A DNA stretch of 29,736 nucleotides from Methanobacteriota archaeon (GCA_002707335.2 PAMN02000050.1:1-29736); one strand, 5' to 3'; positions 1 to 8,834 are shown, counted from the first letter of the stretch. Program-made: numbers and translations. The notes: generated from the letters alone by a model not told the origin.

Positions 1-921
1 AATACAGATGGAATAAATGGGGTTCCAGTAGGAATCTGGAGTGTACTAGAAGATTCGCGCACTACCAATAGTGAATTAGATCAGTTATTGAATAATTTAG
101 ATGCGGATGAATCATCATTCGATAATCTAAAACAGTGGTTGTTGACAGAAGACGGCAGAAATGTGTCCAGTAGTAACTTAAATTCAGATGCTACTCAAAC
201 GGTAATCTCATTCCAAGCAGCAACATTGGATTGGCAGGATGCTGTTGATTTTGAGTCTGAATTAAGTTCCAGATTATCTGAAGTTTCAGAGATTAGTGAC
301 AACAATTTCGAAGCAAAAATTTCAGGAAGGTCTCTGATACTAGCTCAAGTGACTGCAGATGTTGCAGACTCAGCAGTTATATCAACCGCAACTGTAGCAG
401 GCGTAATTTTGTTCATGTTAGTTGCAATTAATTCGGTCAGGCAACAAGATTTGATAGCAGGAGCAGCACGAGGATTTGTAACATGGATTCCTTTGATGGT
501 GATTGTTATTTGGGTCTATGGGATTATGGGGTTAACCGGATATCAACTAAATTCACAAACGGTGACAATAGGAGCATTGACACTAGGTTTAGGTGTAGAT
601 TATGCCGTTCACCTAACGACTCGACTAGAAGAGGAAGTAGAACATAATCCAACTGGGACTCCTGAAGATTGGGTTACAAAGTCAAGTGCAACCACCGGAA
701 GAGCAATGTTTGGAGCAGCAATTACTACTGCAGGTGGCTTTTCAGTACTTAATTTCTCATCATTGGTTCCATTACAATTATTTGGACAGGTATTTGTCGT
801 AGCAATTGTATTAGCCTTATTATCAAGCATTCTCCTACTGCCGCCATTGTATTCTAAATTCTTAGAATTGGATGCTCTAAAATACATCGAAGACGTTGAG
901 ATGGTATCTGAATCTGAGTGA
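1..921 (+). CDS. RND/MMPL-type exporter, C-terminal part (5' end outside window)
   Basis: The frame is open from the first base of the window, so this is the C-terminal 306 residues of a longer protein. About 125 residues of soluble extracytosolic sequence come first. Five hydrophobic segments follow, at about residues 126-145, 160-180, 186-203, 234-253 and 260-283. The motif GLGVDYAVHL (196-205), followed by an acidic EEEVE stretch, is the hallmark of the second half of MMPL/HAE3-type RND permeases and sterol-sensing-like transporters. Such proteins use the proton gradient to export hydrophobic compounds or lipids. The substrate cannot be told from this fragment. The stop codon abuts the stop of the convergent DUF2237 gene with no spacer. 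The family call is firm; the subfamily is not. Confidence 0.8.
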   Translation, partial: NTDGINGVPVGIWSVLEDSRTTNSELDQLLNNLDADESSFDNLKQWLLTEDGRNVSSSNLNSDATQTVISFQAATLDWQDAVDFESELSSRLSEVSEISDNNFEAKISGRSLILAQVTADVADSAVISTATVAGVILFMLVAINSVRQQDLIAGAARGFVTWIPLMVIVIWVYGIMGLTGYQLNSQTVTIGALTLGLGVDYAVHLTTRLEEEVEHNPTGTPEDWVTKSSATTGRAMFGAAITTAGGFSVLNFSSLVPLQLFGQVFVVAIVLALLSSILLLPPLYSKFLELDALKYIEDVEMVSESE

Positions 922-1284
922 TTAGACCGCTCTTTCTTCTAGTAGTTCAAGTGGAATAATTTCTAGTGCCTTCTCATTGGTTGCTTCTAGATCTACTGGG
1001 CAGGCTACGCCGTTGTTAAGGGCGTCTAGCCAGGTTCTTGCACATACACACCAAGAATCCCCCGGTTTTAGCCCTGGAAAATTAAAATGCGGTGCAGGAG
1101 TAATCAAGTCGTTACCCCTCATTCTTGCAAAATTCAGGAATTCTTCGTTAACTATGCAACATACTGTATGAGAACCCCTATCGTGCTCATCAGTATTACA
1201 GTGACCATCTCTATACCATCCAGTCATTGGCTTACAAGAGCATTCACCAATGTCTTGTCCAAGTACATTTTTTTGCATCGACAT
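922..1284 (-). CDS. DUF2237 family protein
   Basis: This 120-residue soluble protein has the full pattern I associate with DUF2237: TGWYRDGHC near residue 22, then HTVCCIVNEEFL, GNDLITP, FNFPGLKPGDSWCVCA, WLDALNNG, and a C-terminal AT..KAL..IPLELL. Length and motif order match that small bacterial and archaeal family, whose biochemical function is unknown. The conserved cysteines suggest a metal site or redox role, which is inference only. Two ATGs, at 1284 and 1278, are possible starts, and I keep the first. It lies 53 bp downstream of the CD36-like gene on the same strand and could be co-transcribed with it. Confidence 0.8.
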   Translation of the reverse strand: MSMQKNVLGQDIGECSCKPMTGWYRDGHCNTDEHDRGSHTVCCIVNEEFLNFARMRGNDLITPAPHFNFPGLKPGDSWCVCARTWLDALNNGVACPVDLEATNEKALEIIPLELLEERAV

Positions 1285-1337
1285 GGATATGCGTAAGGAA
1301 ATTCCTACTTCAAATTGTGTGTGATTTCAATGTTTGA

Positions 1338-4262
1338 TTATTCCTCAGAATCTTCCACATTTGCCTCAATTTCTTCATACACTTTTTCTTGGGTAGTGAG
1401 GTTAATTTCTCCTTTGTTATTTCTTAAAATTAGAATTCCACCAAATACTAAACCCGATAAACCCAAGACCCAGAAAGATACTGTTACCCAATCAATCCAG
1501 TGGTCAAAGTTCGAGAAGTACATGAGTGAGTCTTGATTTGTTACAATGTTTGAAACAAGTGCTTCAGCAGTTTCATCATCCAGTTCTGCTGATGTCTCAA
1601 TCATGAAAACTTCTTGCATATCTTCTAATGTAGGAGGTTCTTGTTGTTCTGTAGTGTTTCGTGTATCAAGGTAGAATACAGATTGTGATTCTCCGCCGAT
1701 TATGACTTTGCTAATTGACTCTGCTTTGATCGAAACTTCGCTTCCAAAGTAAACTGGTAGCGCTCCAGGTATTGCGTCAATCAGACCTCCATCGTTGATT
1801 AATTTGGCTTGTATAGGCCTACTCAATGGGTCCATACTGGCTTCGCAAACATCTACTGGAACTCCTTTGAGTTTCCCAGATGAATCACAATTTAAAGGCA
1901 CTATGCCGTATCCTGAAAGGTCGACAAGGTCGCCATTACCTGTTACGAAACTACCAACAGTATCTCCCCTTAATTCGGCAGTGATTAATCCGTAGGTAGC
2001 ATCTTGTTTTTCAGGCGTGCGCCAACTGATGTAGTCGCTATCTCCTACTTTTACAGTCTCGCCTCTCTTGCAAATATCCGATTCTCCAGTGCACACCGTA
2101 ACGAAAGGAGGGTCTCCTGTGGAAATTCCTCCTTCTACATACTCTGCAGAGCCGTAAAACGTTTCATTTGCTTCTAAACTAGTCCAACCTGCTGTCATGT
2201 TGGATGAATCGCCTGTTGCTAAGTAGGCATTGACGGGATCATGCCATCCCAGAATCCAGTTGTTCATTGGTTGAGTAAGATATTTTGAAGTGCCAAAACT
2301 ATCCTTTAGGAAATCAGGCATAAAATTCTTGAAAATAATTTCCATCATCAATAATCTAGCAGCCGCTGCTGCATTTTCATCGATTTGGTAGATATCTGCT
2401 ACAGTTTGGTTATTCCATTCTGTAGCTTCTTGCAATATTCCAGTGCTCAAATCTACTGGTAGGCTCTTACCACTTAATTCTCCATATAGGAACATATTTG
2501 ATCCATTGGCGGTTGTCAAGCCATTTGGACCATATAATATTCTTGCACTTTCTTCTTGAGTAAGGTTGACTACTGGGGCATCAGGGAACCCTAAGTCTCC
2601 GGATCCCCACATTCCATTTATGTTAAGTGAATGTTCCATGTATGAGTCATCGATTGGATTGATAGATCCAAATGTTTGGTTCACAAATTGAGATGCAGTA
2701 ATATTTCCTTCACCATTGACGAAAATTAACGGAAGAGCAAATTCATTTGATACCCAACTAGAGCAATATTGTTTGATGGCCTCATGTTGATTAGAGTTGA
2801 GTCCATATGTTTGCATAGCCTCGTCTTTTGACATTTCTAAATAAGCATCAATCCCAAATGAGGTTCCTGATTCACTTTCTGCAATTATTCCTAGTGGGTC
2901 ATCTGTTCCATTTCCGAGGAATAATATATCTCGAGCGACTTCGTTAGAAATTTGTATCCCAAGTAATCTATCCATTCTAGTTGATAGATTGACTATATCT
3001 TCGGATTCATTTGTCACATAATCATCGTCTAATGCTCCATAGTCCAGCATCAAAGCACCTATGCCACCAAACAATGTCCAATCTCTAGCTAATGTGATTT
3101 CAAGGTCTGTTGGATGCTCGAAATTCCATAGTTTTGCTCTTTCCAGTGTTACAGAGTTTTCTGGGTCTGCATTAATCTCTTCTAATGTTTCAGGTTCTCC
3201 CATTGCGGCGTATACTAATGGTCCCATGTAATTGGTGAATGCAATATTTTCTCCACCCGGTCCAACTGCATCATAAAACATGAATTCTATGTCGATATCT
3301 GGCACAAAGGATGAAGATTCGTTATCCTCTATTCCATTTTGGTTAATATCGCCTAATAGTGTTTCATTTCCTTCAATAATGCCATTCCCGTCTAAATCCC
3401 CATACAGAGTTCCGGTTTCAGGGTCACGCCATTCTTCATCGTATTCGATTACTCCATCTCCGTCATCGTTCCAATTACCCGAAATCCACTGAGGGTCGAC
3501 ACCTCCTGAACTAAGGTAGGTTTGGGTTTCATCATCAAGGAAAGCCTCACCATATGCCTCGTCAAAAGCACTGAAAACCCCATCCAGGAAATAGGATTCT
3601 GCACTGTTGTGCAATAGTGTGTCAACTATGTATATTTCACCAGGTCCTTCCACTGTGCTAAGAATGGCCATATGCTCATCTTTGATTTCATCAGCAACAC
3701 CATGTGCTGCTGATACTTGTTGGAAATAAATGTCAATAACACCTTTTGCGAAACCGGATTTTGTGATCTCCATTATTTGATTCATAGCTGTACCAGTCGC
3801 ACCAATGACTTGTGGATTAAATGCAATATTCAATTGGCTAACATTTGTATCACAAGGAACAAAAGTCTCATCTGAGCAAGCATATGATGTGATTTGACTG
3901 TATGTCAATAGCCCATTTTTCAAGTCATAACTTTCAACGGTTCTCTTGAGAGTTACATCGTATTTCACAGGACCTATTTTCTCATAAATAGGTTCAGTCC
4001 CGTTATTTTCAACATCATCAACATTCAATATTGACCAGGCGTAAAAGTCACGTGAACTGGTTGATACCGCCCAGTCCTCGTTAACATCAATGCATAGAAC
4101 ATCATTACATATGTCGTCCTTGGCTTTTGTCTCAACAGCTTCTTTCACAACATCAGGTACTGCGCCAGTAGCCATTGGACCTAATACTGCTAGGTTTAGG
4201 ATTACCAATACGAAGCCGACACCGAGGGCACTCATGTTCAATGGCTTTAGATTCATGGCCAT
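1338..4262 (-). CDS. CD36/scavenger receptor B-like protein with large insertion and Ca-binding loops
   Basis: This 974-residue protein has a transmembrane segment at each end (about 11-33 and 923-946) and a large extracytosolic domain between, the hairpin topology of the CD36/LIMP-2 family. Collinear CD36-like blocks are visible by eye: FYAWSILNVDDVENNG..P.YEKIGPVKYDV (73-103), NGLLTYSQITSYA (116-128), WILGWHDP (669-676), VCTGESDICKRGETVKVGDSDYISW (723-747), LKGVPVDVC (798-806), LPVYFGSEV (835-843) and VFYLDTRNTT (862-871). Animal CD36 is about 470 residues. The extra length is an insertion at about 160-660. Three EF-hand or dockerin-like loops lie inside it, starting at N265, D289 and D305 (the second has the full D-x-D-x-N-G-x-I-x3-E spacing). 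There are many N-x-S/T sequons and nine cysteines. CD36 proteins bind and move lipids, so lipid binding here is inference. ATGs at 4262 and 4256 are both possible starts. Confidence 0.5.
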   Translation of the reverse strand: MAMNLKPLNMSALGVGFVLVILNLAVLGPMATGAVPDVVKEAVETKAKDDICNDVLCIDVNEDWAVSTSSRDFYAWSILNVDDVENNGTEPIYEKIGPVKYDVTLKRTVESYDLKNGLLTYSQITSYACSDETFVPCDTNVSQLNIAFNPQVIGATGTAMNQIMEITKSGFAKGVIDIYFQQVSAAHGVADEIKDEHMAILSTVEGPGEIYIVDTLLHNSAESYFLDGVFSAFDEAYGEAFLDDETQTYLSSGGVDPQWISGNWNDDGDGVIEYDEEWRDPETGTLYGDLDGNGIIEGNETLLGDINQNGIEDNESSSFVPDIDIEFMFYDAVGPGGENIAFTNYMGPLVYAAMGEPETLEEINADPENSVTLERAKLWNFEHPTDLEITLARDWTLFGGIGALMLDYGALDDDYVTNESEDIVNLSTRMDRLLGIQISNEVARDILFLGNGTDDPLGIIAESESGTSFGIDAYLEMSKDEAMQTYGLNSNQHEAIKQYCSSWVSNEFALPLIFVNGEGNITASQFVNQTFGSINPIDDSYMEHSLNINGMWGSGDLGFPDAPVVNLTQEESARILYGPNGLTTANGSNMFLYGELSGKSLPVDLSTGILQEATEWNNQTVADIYQIDENAAAAARLLMMEIIFKNFMPDFLKDSFGTSKYLTQPMNNWILGWHDPVNAYLATGDSSNMTAGWTSLEANETFYGSAEYVEGGISTGDPPFVTVCTGESDICKRGETVKVGDSDYISWRTPEKQDATYGLITAELRGDTVGSFVTGNGDLVDLSGYGIVPLNCDSSGKLKGVPVDVCEASMDPLSRPIQAKLINDGGLIDAIPGALPVYFGSEVSIKAESISKVIIGGESQSVFYLDTRNTTEQQEPPTLEDMQEVFMIETSAELDDETAEALVSNIVTNQDSLMYFSNFDHWIDWVTVSFWVLGLSGLVFGGILILRNNKGEINLTTQEKVYEEIEANVEDSEE
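3318..3470 (-). other. Cluster of three EF-hand/dockerin-like Ca-binding loops
   Basis: This region encodes residues 265-315 of the CD36-like protein. Loop 1 starts at N265 (N-D-D-G-D-G-V-I with E at position 12). Loop 2 starts at D289 (D-L-D-G-N-G-I-I, E300 at position 12). Loop 3 starts at D305 (D-I-N-Q-N-G, then E/D residues). They are closely spaced, as in extracellular dockerin or thrombospondin type 3-like repeats, and most likely bind calcium in seawater. Confidence 0.65.
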
Positions 4263-4312
4263 GGTGCTAAGTGCTTAGAATTGAACCTTGCGCACAAAAT
4301 GACACAATATTA

Positions 4313-5752
4313 TCACTCTGTACCCGAAATACTCCCATCGGGTTGTAATTTATACAATCGAACAGTACTAGTTGCTCCGCTCATAGCCTGAGGTGACCCA
4401 GATATGGCGACAATTCTATCCCCTGATTTTATTGAACCATCCTCCGCGAGTAATTTGATCGCATTTTGCATTGTCTTTGAACCTCTCTCATGTTCTTCAA
4501 CTATTACAGATTGAACTCCTGGTAACAAATTCATTCTCCGCGCGGCTCTTTTTCTATCTGTCACAGCAGTTACAATAACATCTGGCCGATATCCTGCTAC
4601 TAATCTTGGAGCATTTCCATGTTGTGTTGCCACTAGTATGTGCTTTGCACCAGACATTCTCGCCAATTCGACACCAGAATGAGCAACTGCTCTGGTTGAC
4701 CTAAATTTTGAGAGTGCACCGGGAGTTCCTCCTGATGAAACCAGTCCTATCTCTGTAGCATTTGCAATTTTCACCATAGTTTCAACTGCTGCAATAGGGT
4801 GTTCGCCTGAAGCGGTTTCTCCTGATAGCATTACAGCAGTTCCACCATGGCGGATAGCAGTCGAAACATCACTAACTTCTGCCCGAGTAGGCCTTGGATT
4901 CAGTGTCATAGATTCCAGCATTTGTGTTGCTACAATCACAACCATGCCTCTCATCAATCCTGCATCGATGATTCTTTGTTGTGCAAGAGGAACTTGTTCT
5001 AGGGGTATCTCTACTCCTAAATCACCACGCGCCACCATTACGGCATCTGCAGCGTCTAGAATGGGGTGTAAATTTTCAAGGGCCGCAGGGTGCTCAATTT
5101 TCGCGATAACAGGAGTGTGTAACCCAGCCGCTTTGATAGCATCTTTCGCTGGACGAAGGTCTTCAGCGCTTCTTACGTATGATACAGCAATCCAATCTGC
5201 GCCCGATTTGAGTGCATGATCTAATGCGAGTTTGTCTTTTTCACCTATCGCCGGCAAATCAATTGTAGTTCCTGGTAAATTGATTCCCTTTCTACTGGTT
5301 ACAGGTCCTCCATCCTCGACAATGCAGTCTACATACGTGCCACGTTCTCCACCGGTTTCTTTTACAGACATTCTGATAAGGCCGTCAGCTAACAAAACCG
5401 AATCGCCAGTTTTTAGATCGGAAGACAAACCATCATACTCGACTGGTATTTCTTCCCCGATGTGTTCCTTTTTTCCGCACAATAATCTGACAACATCGCC
5501 ATTATTTAGCAGTTTAACGCCAGGAAATTCTCCTAAACGTAGTTTGGGTCCAGGTAAATCTGCTAGTATACACGTAGTTCGATTTCCATCCTCAAGAGAA
5601 CGAATTCTTTCGTACAGTTCAGTTTTTTGTTCGGGTTCACCGTGTGAATAGTTTAGGCGAAAAACATCAGCACCTGCATCAAATACTGATTTTAGAGTGC
5701 TTGGTTCCCAAGATGCGGGTCCGAGAGTTGCCACGATTCTGGTTCTTCTCAT
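4313..5752 (-). CDS. pyk: Pyruvate kinase
   Basis: This soluble 479-residue enzyme transfers phosphate from phosphoenolpyruvate to ADP, giving pyruvate and ATP at the end of glycolysis. Visible signatures are TRIVATLGPAS at the N-terminus, FRLNYSHG (substrate/K+ site), the B-domain stretch at roughly residues 70-165, the IAKIEHP catalytic lysine segment (about 216-222), ARGDLGVEI (241-249) and ATQMLESM. The C-terminal domain is present, so length and architecture are standard. The frame also reads upstream to a TTG at 5773, but the ATG at 5752 puts the conserved TRIVATLGPAS right at the start and is preferred. The next gene upstream on this strand ends 53 bp away. Confidence 0.96.
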   Translation of the reverse strand: MRRTRIVATLGPASWEPSTLKSVFDAGADVFRLNYSHGEPEQKTELYERIRSLEDGNRTTCILADLPGPKLRLGEFPGVKLLNNGDVVRLLCGKKEHIGEEIPVEYDGLSSDLKTGDSVLLADGLIRMSVKETGGERGTYVDCIVEDGGPVTSRKGINLPGTTIDLPAIGEKDKLALDHALKSGADWIAVSYVRSAEDLRPAKDAIKAAGLHTPVIAKIEHPAALENLHPILDAADAVMVARGDLGVEIPLEQVPLAQQRIIDAGLMRGMVVIVATQMLESMTLNPRPTRAEVSDVSTAIRHGGTAVMLSGETASGEHPIAAVETMVKIANATEIGLVSSGGTPGALSKFRSTRAVAHSGVELARMSGAKHILVATQHGNAPRLVAGYRPDVIVTAVTDRKRAARRMNLLPGVQSVIVEEHERGSKTMQNAIKLLAEDGSIKSGDRIVAISGSPQAMSGATSTVRLYKLQPDGSISGTE

Positions 5753-5805
5753 GATTGAGTGTAGCGGCTTCAAGTCCTAAAGGACTCCCTATAGATTTTC
5801 AATAA

Positions 5806-6327
5806 TCAACGGATTCCAGTTCCATAAGCAACGAATTCTAGAGTCCCCATCTTGTTTTGTTGTTTACCCTTGACTTTATTCATCACCATCGAGGTTTCTA
5901 CTCTGACATTGATTACTTCATTCCAGCCTTCGCCCAATGCTTGTTCCCGTAATCTTTGCATCACTTCGTTTCGACCGTATGCTAGAATTTTGTCAAAAGA
6001 TTGAATTTGGCCTCCAAAAATGGACTTAATCCCTCCAAGAAATAACTGCCACCAAGATGGTCCAACACTAATATTTGCCATTACTAGACCTGTTTGGGAT
6101 ATTTTTTGCAAATTTATCGGAGTTGAAAGTGTGTGAATATTGTCTCCTCCCAATGTTTCTGAGACTCTTTTCTCACGGATTAGTAATTTTTTGAACATTC
6201 TAGATTGATGGAATCCTCCAAAGAGCATAGAATAGAAGAATGCTAGAGGAAAGAACAATGCAAAGACTATCAATAGCGCTATCAAAGATAGAACTATCAA
6301 ACCTCCAACGCCTGATCCTTCGAACAT
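5806..6327 (-). CDS. Membrane-anchored YbjQ-like protein
   Basis: This 173-residue protein has one long hydrophobic stretch at about residues 8-35. A soluble domain follows that resembles the YbjQ/UPF0145 fold. Its C-terminal half, with R-EVMQRLREQALGEGWNEVINVRVETS and ending LEFVAYGTGIR, parallels the adjacent YbjQ gene (EARTEALGRMMMDAAQRGANAVVNIRF...AELFAYGTAV). The family, sometimes called heavy-metal-binding domain, forms oligomers of unknown role. The gene begins 4 bp after the stop of the upstream paralogue, so the two are almost certainly co-transcribed. I read the pair as a soluble and a membrane-anchored version that may act together. No metal ligands are evident. Confidence 0.6.
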   Translation of the reverse strand: MFEGSGVGGLIVLSLIALLIVFALFFPLAFFYSMLFGGFHQSRMFKKLLIREKRVSETLGGDNIHTLSTPINLQKISQTGLVMANISVGPSWWQLFLGGIKSIFGGQIQSFDKILAYGRNEVMQRLREQALGEGWNEVINVRVETSMVMNKVKGKQQNKMGTLEFVAYGTGIR

Positions 6328-6331
6328 AGAA

Positions 6332-6661
6332 TCACCCTTCGGCTGTAACTACTACTGCTGTACCATATGCGAACAATTCAGCGGCTCCGCCAGCTACGCT
6401 GCTGGTTGCAAATCTGATATTTACTACTGCGTTTGCACCGCGCTGTGCAGCATCCATCATCATTCTTCCAAGGGCTTCAGTTCGGGCTTCCATAAGCAAT
6501 TCTGTGTATGCTGTAAGTTCTCCACCCACGATATTTTTCAACCCTGCTAAGATGTCTTTTCCAATGTGTTTTGCTCTAACGGTGGAACCTGTGGCGACAC
6601 CTAGCGACTTTGTTATAGTGAAACCTGGGATGGTCTCAGTGTTGGACGTCATTATCTCCAT
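6332..6661 (-). CDS. YbjQ/UPF0145 family protein
   Basis: This 109-residue soluble protein has the complete YbjQ pattern: IPGFTITKSLGVATGSTVRA at the start, then a central helix LMEARTEALGRMMMDAA, the strand GANAVVNIRF, and a C-terminal AELFAYGTAVVV. Members form pentamer-like barrels, and their function is not established. A second in-frame ATG at 6652 could be the true start. The first ATG overlaps the end of the upstream membrane-protein gene by 26 bp, and the second still overlaps by 17 bp. It sits directly upstream of a membrane-anchored paralogue. Confidence 0.85.
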   Translation of the reverse strand: MEIMTSNTETIPGFTITKSLGVATGSTVRAKHIGKDILAGLKNIVGGELTAYTELLMEARTEALGRMMMDAAQRGANAVVNIRFATSSVAGGAAELFAYGTAVVVTAEG

Positions 6662-7316
6662 GGGTACTGGTTTCGTTTGAAGGTGTATGAACCTTTAGAT
6701 GAAATGCGCTTTCTGGTAAGTTGTTTAACGAATGATACATATTATGTAAAACAATGGCAAGAGCGATAAAGAAAATTCCACACATTGGTGAAGTGAATAT
6801 TCCGATTCGTGCAACCCATGAATAATCGGCTCCGCCAGGCATACTTTCCATGTAAGTTTCAACAATCCCTGATGAAATGTAAGACACCCACACATCTCCC
6901 AGTATTTTCGTCGCTCCGAAGGCTATACCTATTTGCATCATTTTTTCGTGTTGCGTCCAGAACATCATTATGGCTGGAACACCAATTATGACTGTCAAGA
7001 AAGCAAAAATCTGGGACAATTCAGTTACATTAGACTCCTCTAGTTCGTCCATCATTTCGACATAATTCTGATACTCATTCCATTCCCTCAAAGAGTTGTT
7101 ATACTTTCTTTGTTCATCATCGGTTCCATTTTCGGGAAATGATCCAGGGTCTGTTGGCTCATTTCCAAAGGAGTAATGATTAATTCCATTTATTCCGAAA
7201 ATCTCTAGATAGAATAAATTAACAACAGAACCTAATACAACAAAGCCAAGAAATATTGCAAAGCATCTTGCCCACCATGGGCTATGTTTGTTGATTGAAT
7301 TAATATCCATGGCCAT
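6636..7316 (-). CDS. Four-helix membrane protein, unrecognised
   Basis: I do not recognise this 226-residue protein. It has a hydrophobic helix at about 16-37 and a 60-residue polar, acidic loop with N-x-S/T sequons. Three more hydrophobic segments lie at about 101-120, 125-147 and 168-190, and the tail is hydrophilic and His/Asn-rich. The frame stays open further upstream inside pheS. The ATG at 7316 overlaps the last base of the pheS stop codon (TGATG), which is the natural translationally coupled start. An ATG at 7310 is the alternative. The coupling to pheS and the YbjQ pair points to one transcript but gives no functional clue. Confidence 0.65.
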   Translation of the reverse strand: MAMDINSINKHSPWWARCFAIFLGFVVLGSVVNLFYLEIFGINGINHYSFGNEPTDPGSFPENGTDDEQRKYNNSLREWNEYQNYVEMMDELEESNVTELSQIFAFLTVIIGVPAIMMFWTQHEKMMQIGIAFGATKILGDVWVSYISSGIVETYMESMPGGADYSWVARIGIFTSPMCGIFFIALAIVLHNMYHSLNNLPESAFHLKVHTPSNETSTHGDNDVQH

Positions 7317-8776
7317 CACAAAATTGGCTGGTTCCTTAACCATTCTAAATCTGAAATGTATAATTGTCTGATGTCGTCTAATCCAAGAACTAACATTGCA
7401 AGTCTTTCCAAACCCATGCCCCACGCACAAACTGGATCTTTAATTCCAAGAGGCTCGGTTACTTCTGGCCTAAATATTCCTGCTCCTCCGAGTTCTAGCC
7501 ATTTCCCCCTCCATTTCACTTCAACTTCTAGTGATGGCTCGGTGTAAGGAAAATATGCAGGCCTGACCCTGACCTCAGGATATCCCATTTTTTGATAGAA
7601 TGTCTTTAGCGTTGTAACCAACATTCCTAAATTTGCCCCAGGTTCCATTATGATTCCTTCGATTTGATGGAATTCAGGTAAATGTGTTCTGTCAATACTC
7701 TCTTTTCTGAATACCCTATCTATGGCGAAAACCCGACAAGGCTCTGTTGGATTTTCAGCCAGATATTGGATTGTGTTTACAGTAGTATGAGTTCTTAAAA
7801 GGCCTTTTTGAGATATTTCTTCGCTAAATTCACCGCCCCAACCTGTAGATTCGGTATCCCCTCCATGCTCGTGAATATTTTTCCAATTATTCAACAAACT
7901 CGGATCGAGATTGATTTCTTTGGGCTCATCGAGATAAAAAGTGTCTTGCATCTCACGAGCAGGATGGTCTTGTGGAATGAAAAGCGCATCCATGTTCCAG
8001 CCGGCGGTTTGAACATAATCATCTACTATTTCTGAGAATCCCATCTCCAAGAAAATCGATCTTATTCTCTCTATTAGTGATTGCATTGGATGACTTTTTC
8101 CTGAACGTGGCATAGATGCTTCTAGCGATACATCATATGGCCTAAATTCAGCGTTTTTCCATGAATCTCCTTGGAGTAATTCTGGTGTAATTTCGGCAAT
8201 CTGAATTACTTCTTTTAGGTCGTCTGATGAAATAGCCATTCCTTTTGGGGTTATTTTCCATGTTCTGGTAACAGCCTCAACAATTTCTATGAGATTTTTT
8301 CTGCCTTTGAAGTGTTCAATTAGAGGACTTTCAATAGAAGGAGACATAATAAAATCAGTTCTTTCAGCGATTTTTTTAGTTACAAGTTCTGCATTATCGC
8401 ATGAGAATTTGCCGCCTTCGATATTAACCCCTAATCCTTTCAGCAGACCTATACCTGGCCCCGCTTCATGCCGCTCAAAATTTGAAGATATGTCATTCAT
8501 TGTGACATTTTGATTCTTTTTGATGTAATTCCAAAGTCTTGCTTCCAGTAATCCATTGACAGCAGCACTTTCACCTTCACTTCCTAAAATTACATCCAAT
8601 TTACTGGATTCATTCATTTTGACCAAGCCATGATTGGCTAATCCATGACCTGCTGATACTGCAATCGCTTGGTCATCCCAATTACAGGATTCAAGGACTT
8701 CTTGCAAAGTCCAGTTAGAATCTCTACTCTGTAGAGCGCGAAGCATCCTCCTCTCAGGGTTTGTCAACTCCGCCAT
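7316..8776 (-). CDS. pheS: Phenylalanine--tRNA ligase alpha subunit
   Basis: This 486-residue class II aminoacyl-tRNA synthetase subunit charges tRNA-Phe together with PheT, which is not in this window. The first ~80 residues look like the winged-helix N-terminal module of archaeal/eukaryotic PheS. Then come KSHPMQSLIERIRSIF..MGF (motif 1 region), NMDALFIPQDHPAREMQDTFYL, motif 2 VFRKESIDRTHLPEFHQIEG, and motif 3 GMGLERLAMLVLG near the C-terminus. Length and order match archaeal PheS. The ATG start is 121 bp from the end of the tRNA-Thr gene, with a TATA-like element between them. It is probably the first gene of the minus-strand cluster running down to 5806. Confidence 0.96.
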   Translation of the reverse strand: MAELTNPERRMLRALQSRDSNWTLQEVLESCNWDDQAIAVSAGHGLANHGLVKMNESSKLDVILGSEGESAAVNGLLEARLWNYIKKNQNVTMNDISSNFERHEAGPGIGLLKGLGVNIEGGKFSCDNAELVTKKIAERTDFIMSPSIESPLIEHFKGRKNLIEIVEAVTRTWKITPKGMAISSDDLKEVIQIAEITPELLQGDSWKNAEFRPYDVSLEASMPRSGKSHPMQSLIERIRSIFLEMGFSEIVDDYVQTAGWNMDALFIPQDHPAREMQDTFYLDEPKEINLDPSLLNNWKNIHEHGGDTESTGWGGEFSEEISQKGLLRTHTTVNTIQYLAENPTEPCRVFAIDRVFRKESIDRTHLPEFHQIEGIIMEPGANLGMLVTTLKTFYQKMGYPEVRVRPAYFPYTEPSLEVEVKWRGKWLELGGAGIFRPEVTEPLGIKDPVCAWGMGLERLAMLVLGLDDIRQLYISDLEWLRNQPIL

Positions 8777-8820
8777 GAATGTTGCTACATGAAAGGGGTT
8801 TTGAATACCTTGGCATAATC

Positions 8821-8834
8821 ATTTAATTTTTTTT
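8821..8834 (-). promoter_or_regulatory. Candidate BRE/TATA element of pheS
   Basis: Read on the minus strand, an A8 tract (8827-8834) is followed by TTAAAT (8821-8826), which resembles an archaeal BRE plus TATA box. A transcript starting ~25 nt downstream would give a leader of about 20 nt before the pheS ATG at 8776. The call rests only on base composition and spacing. Confidence 0.35.

Noticed and set aside
1338..4262. Reading the 974-residue protein as a dockerin-bearing scaffold or a generic calcium-binding surface protein
   Set aside because: Ca loops are present, but the double-ended membrane anchoring and collinear CD36-like blocks describe more of the protein than a dockerin label would.
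5232..5651. 139-residue open frame opposite pyruvate kinase
   Set aside because: It is fully antisense to a well-conserved gene, has no recognisable motif, and has the composition expected of a shadow frame.
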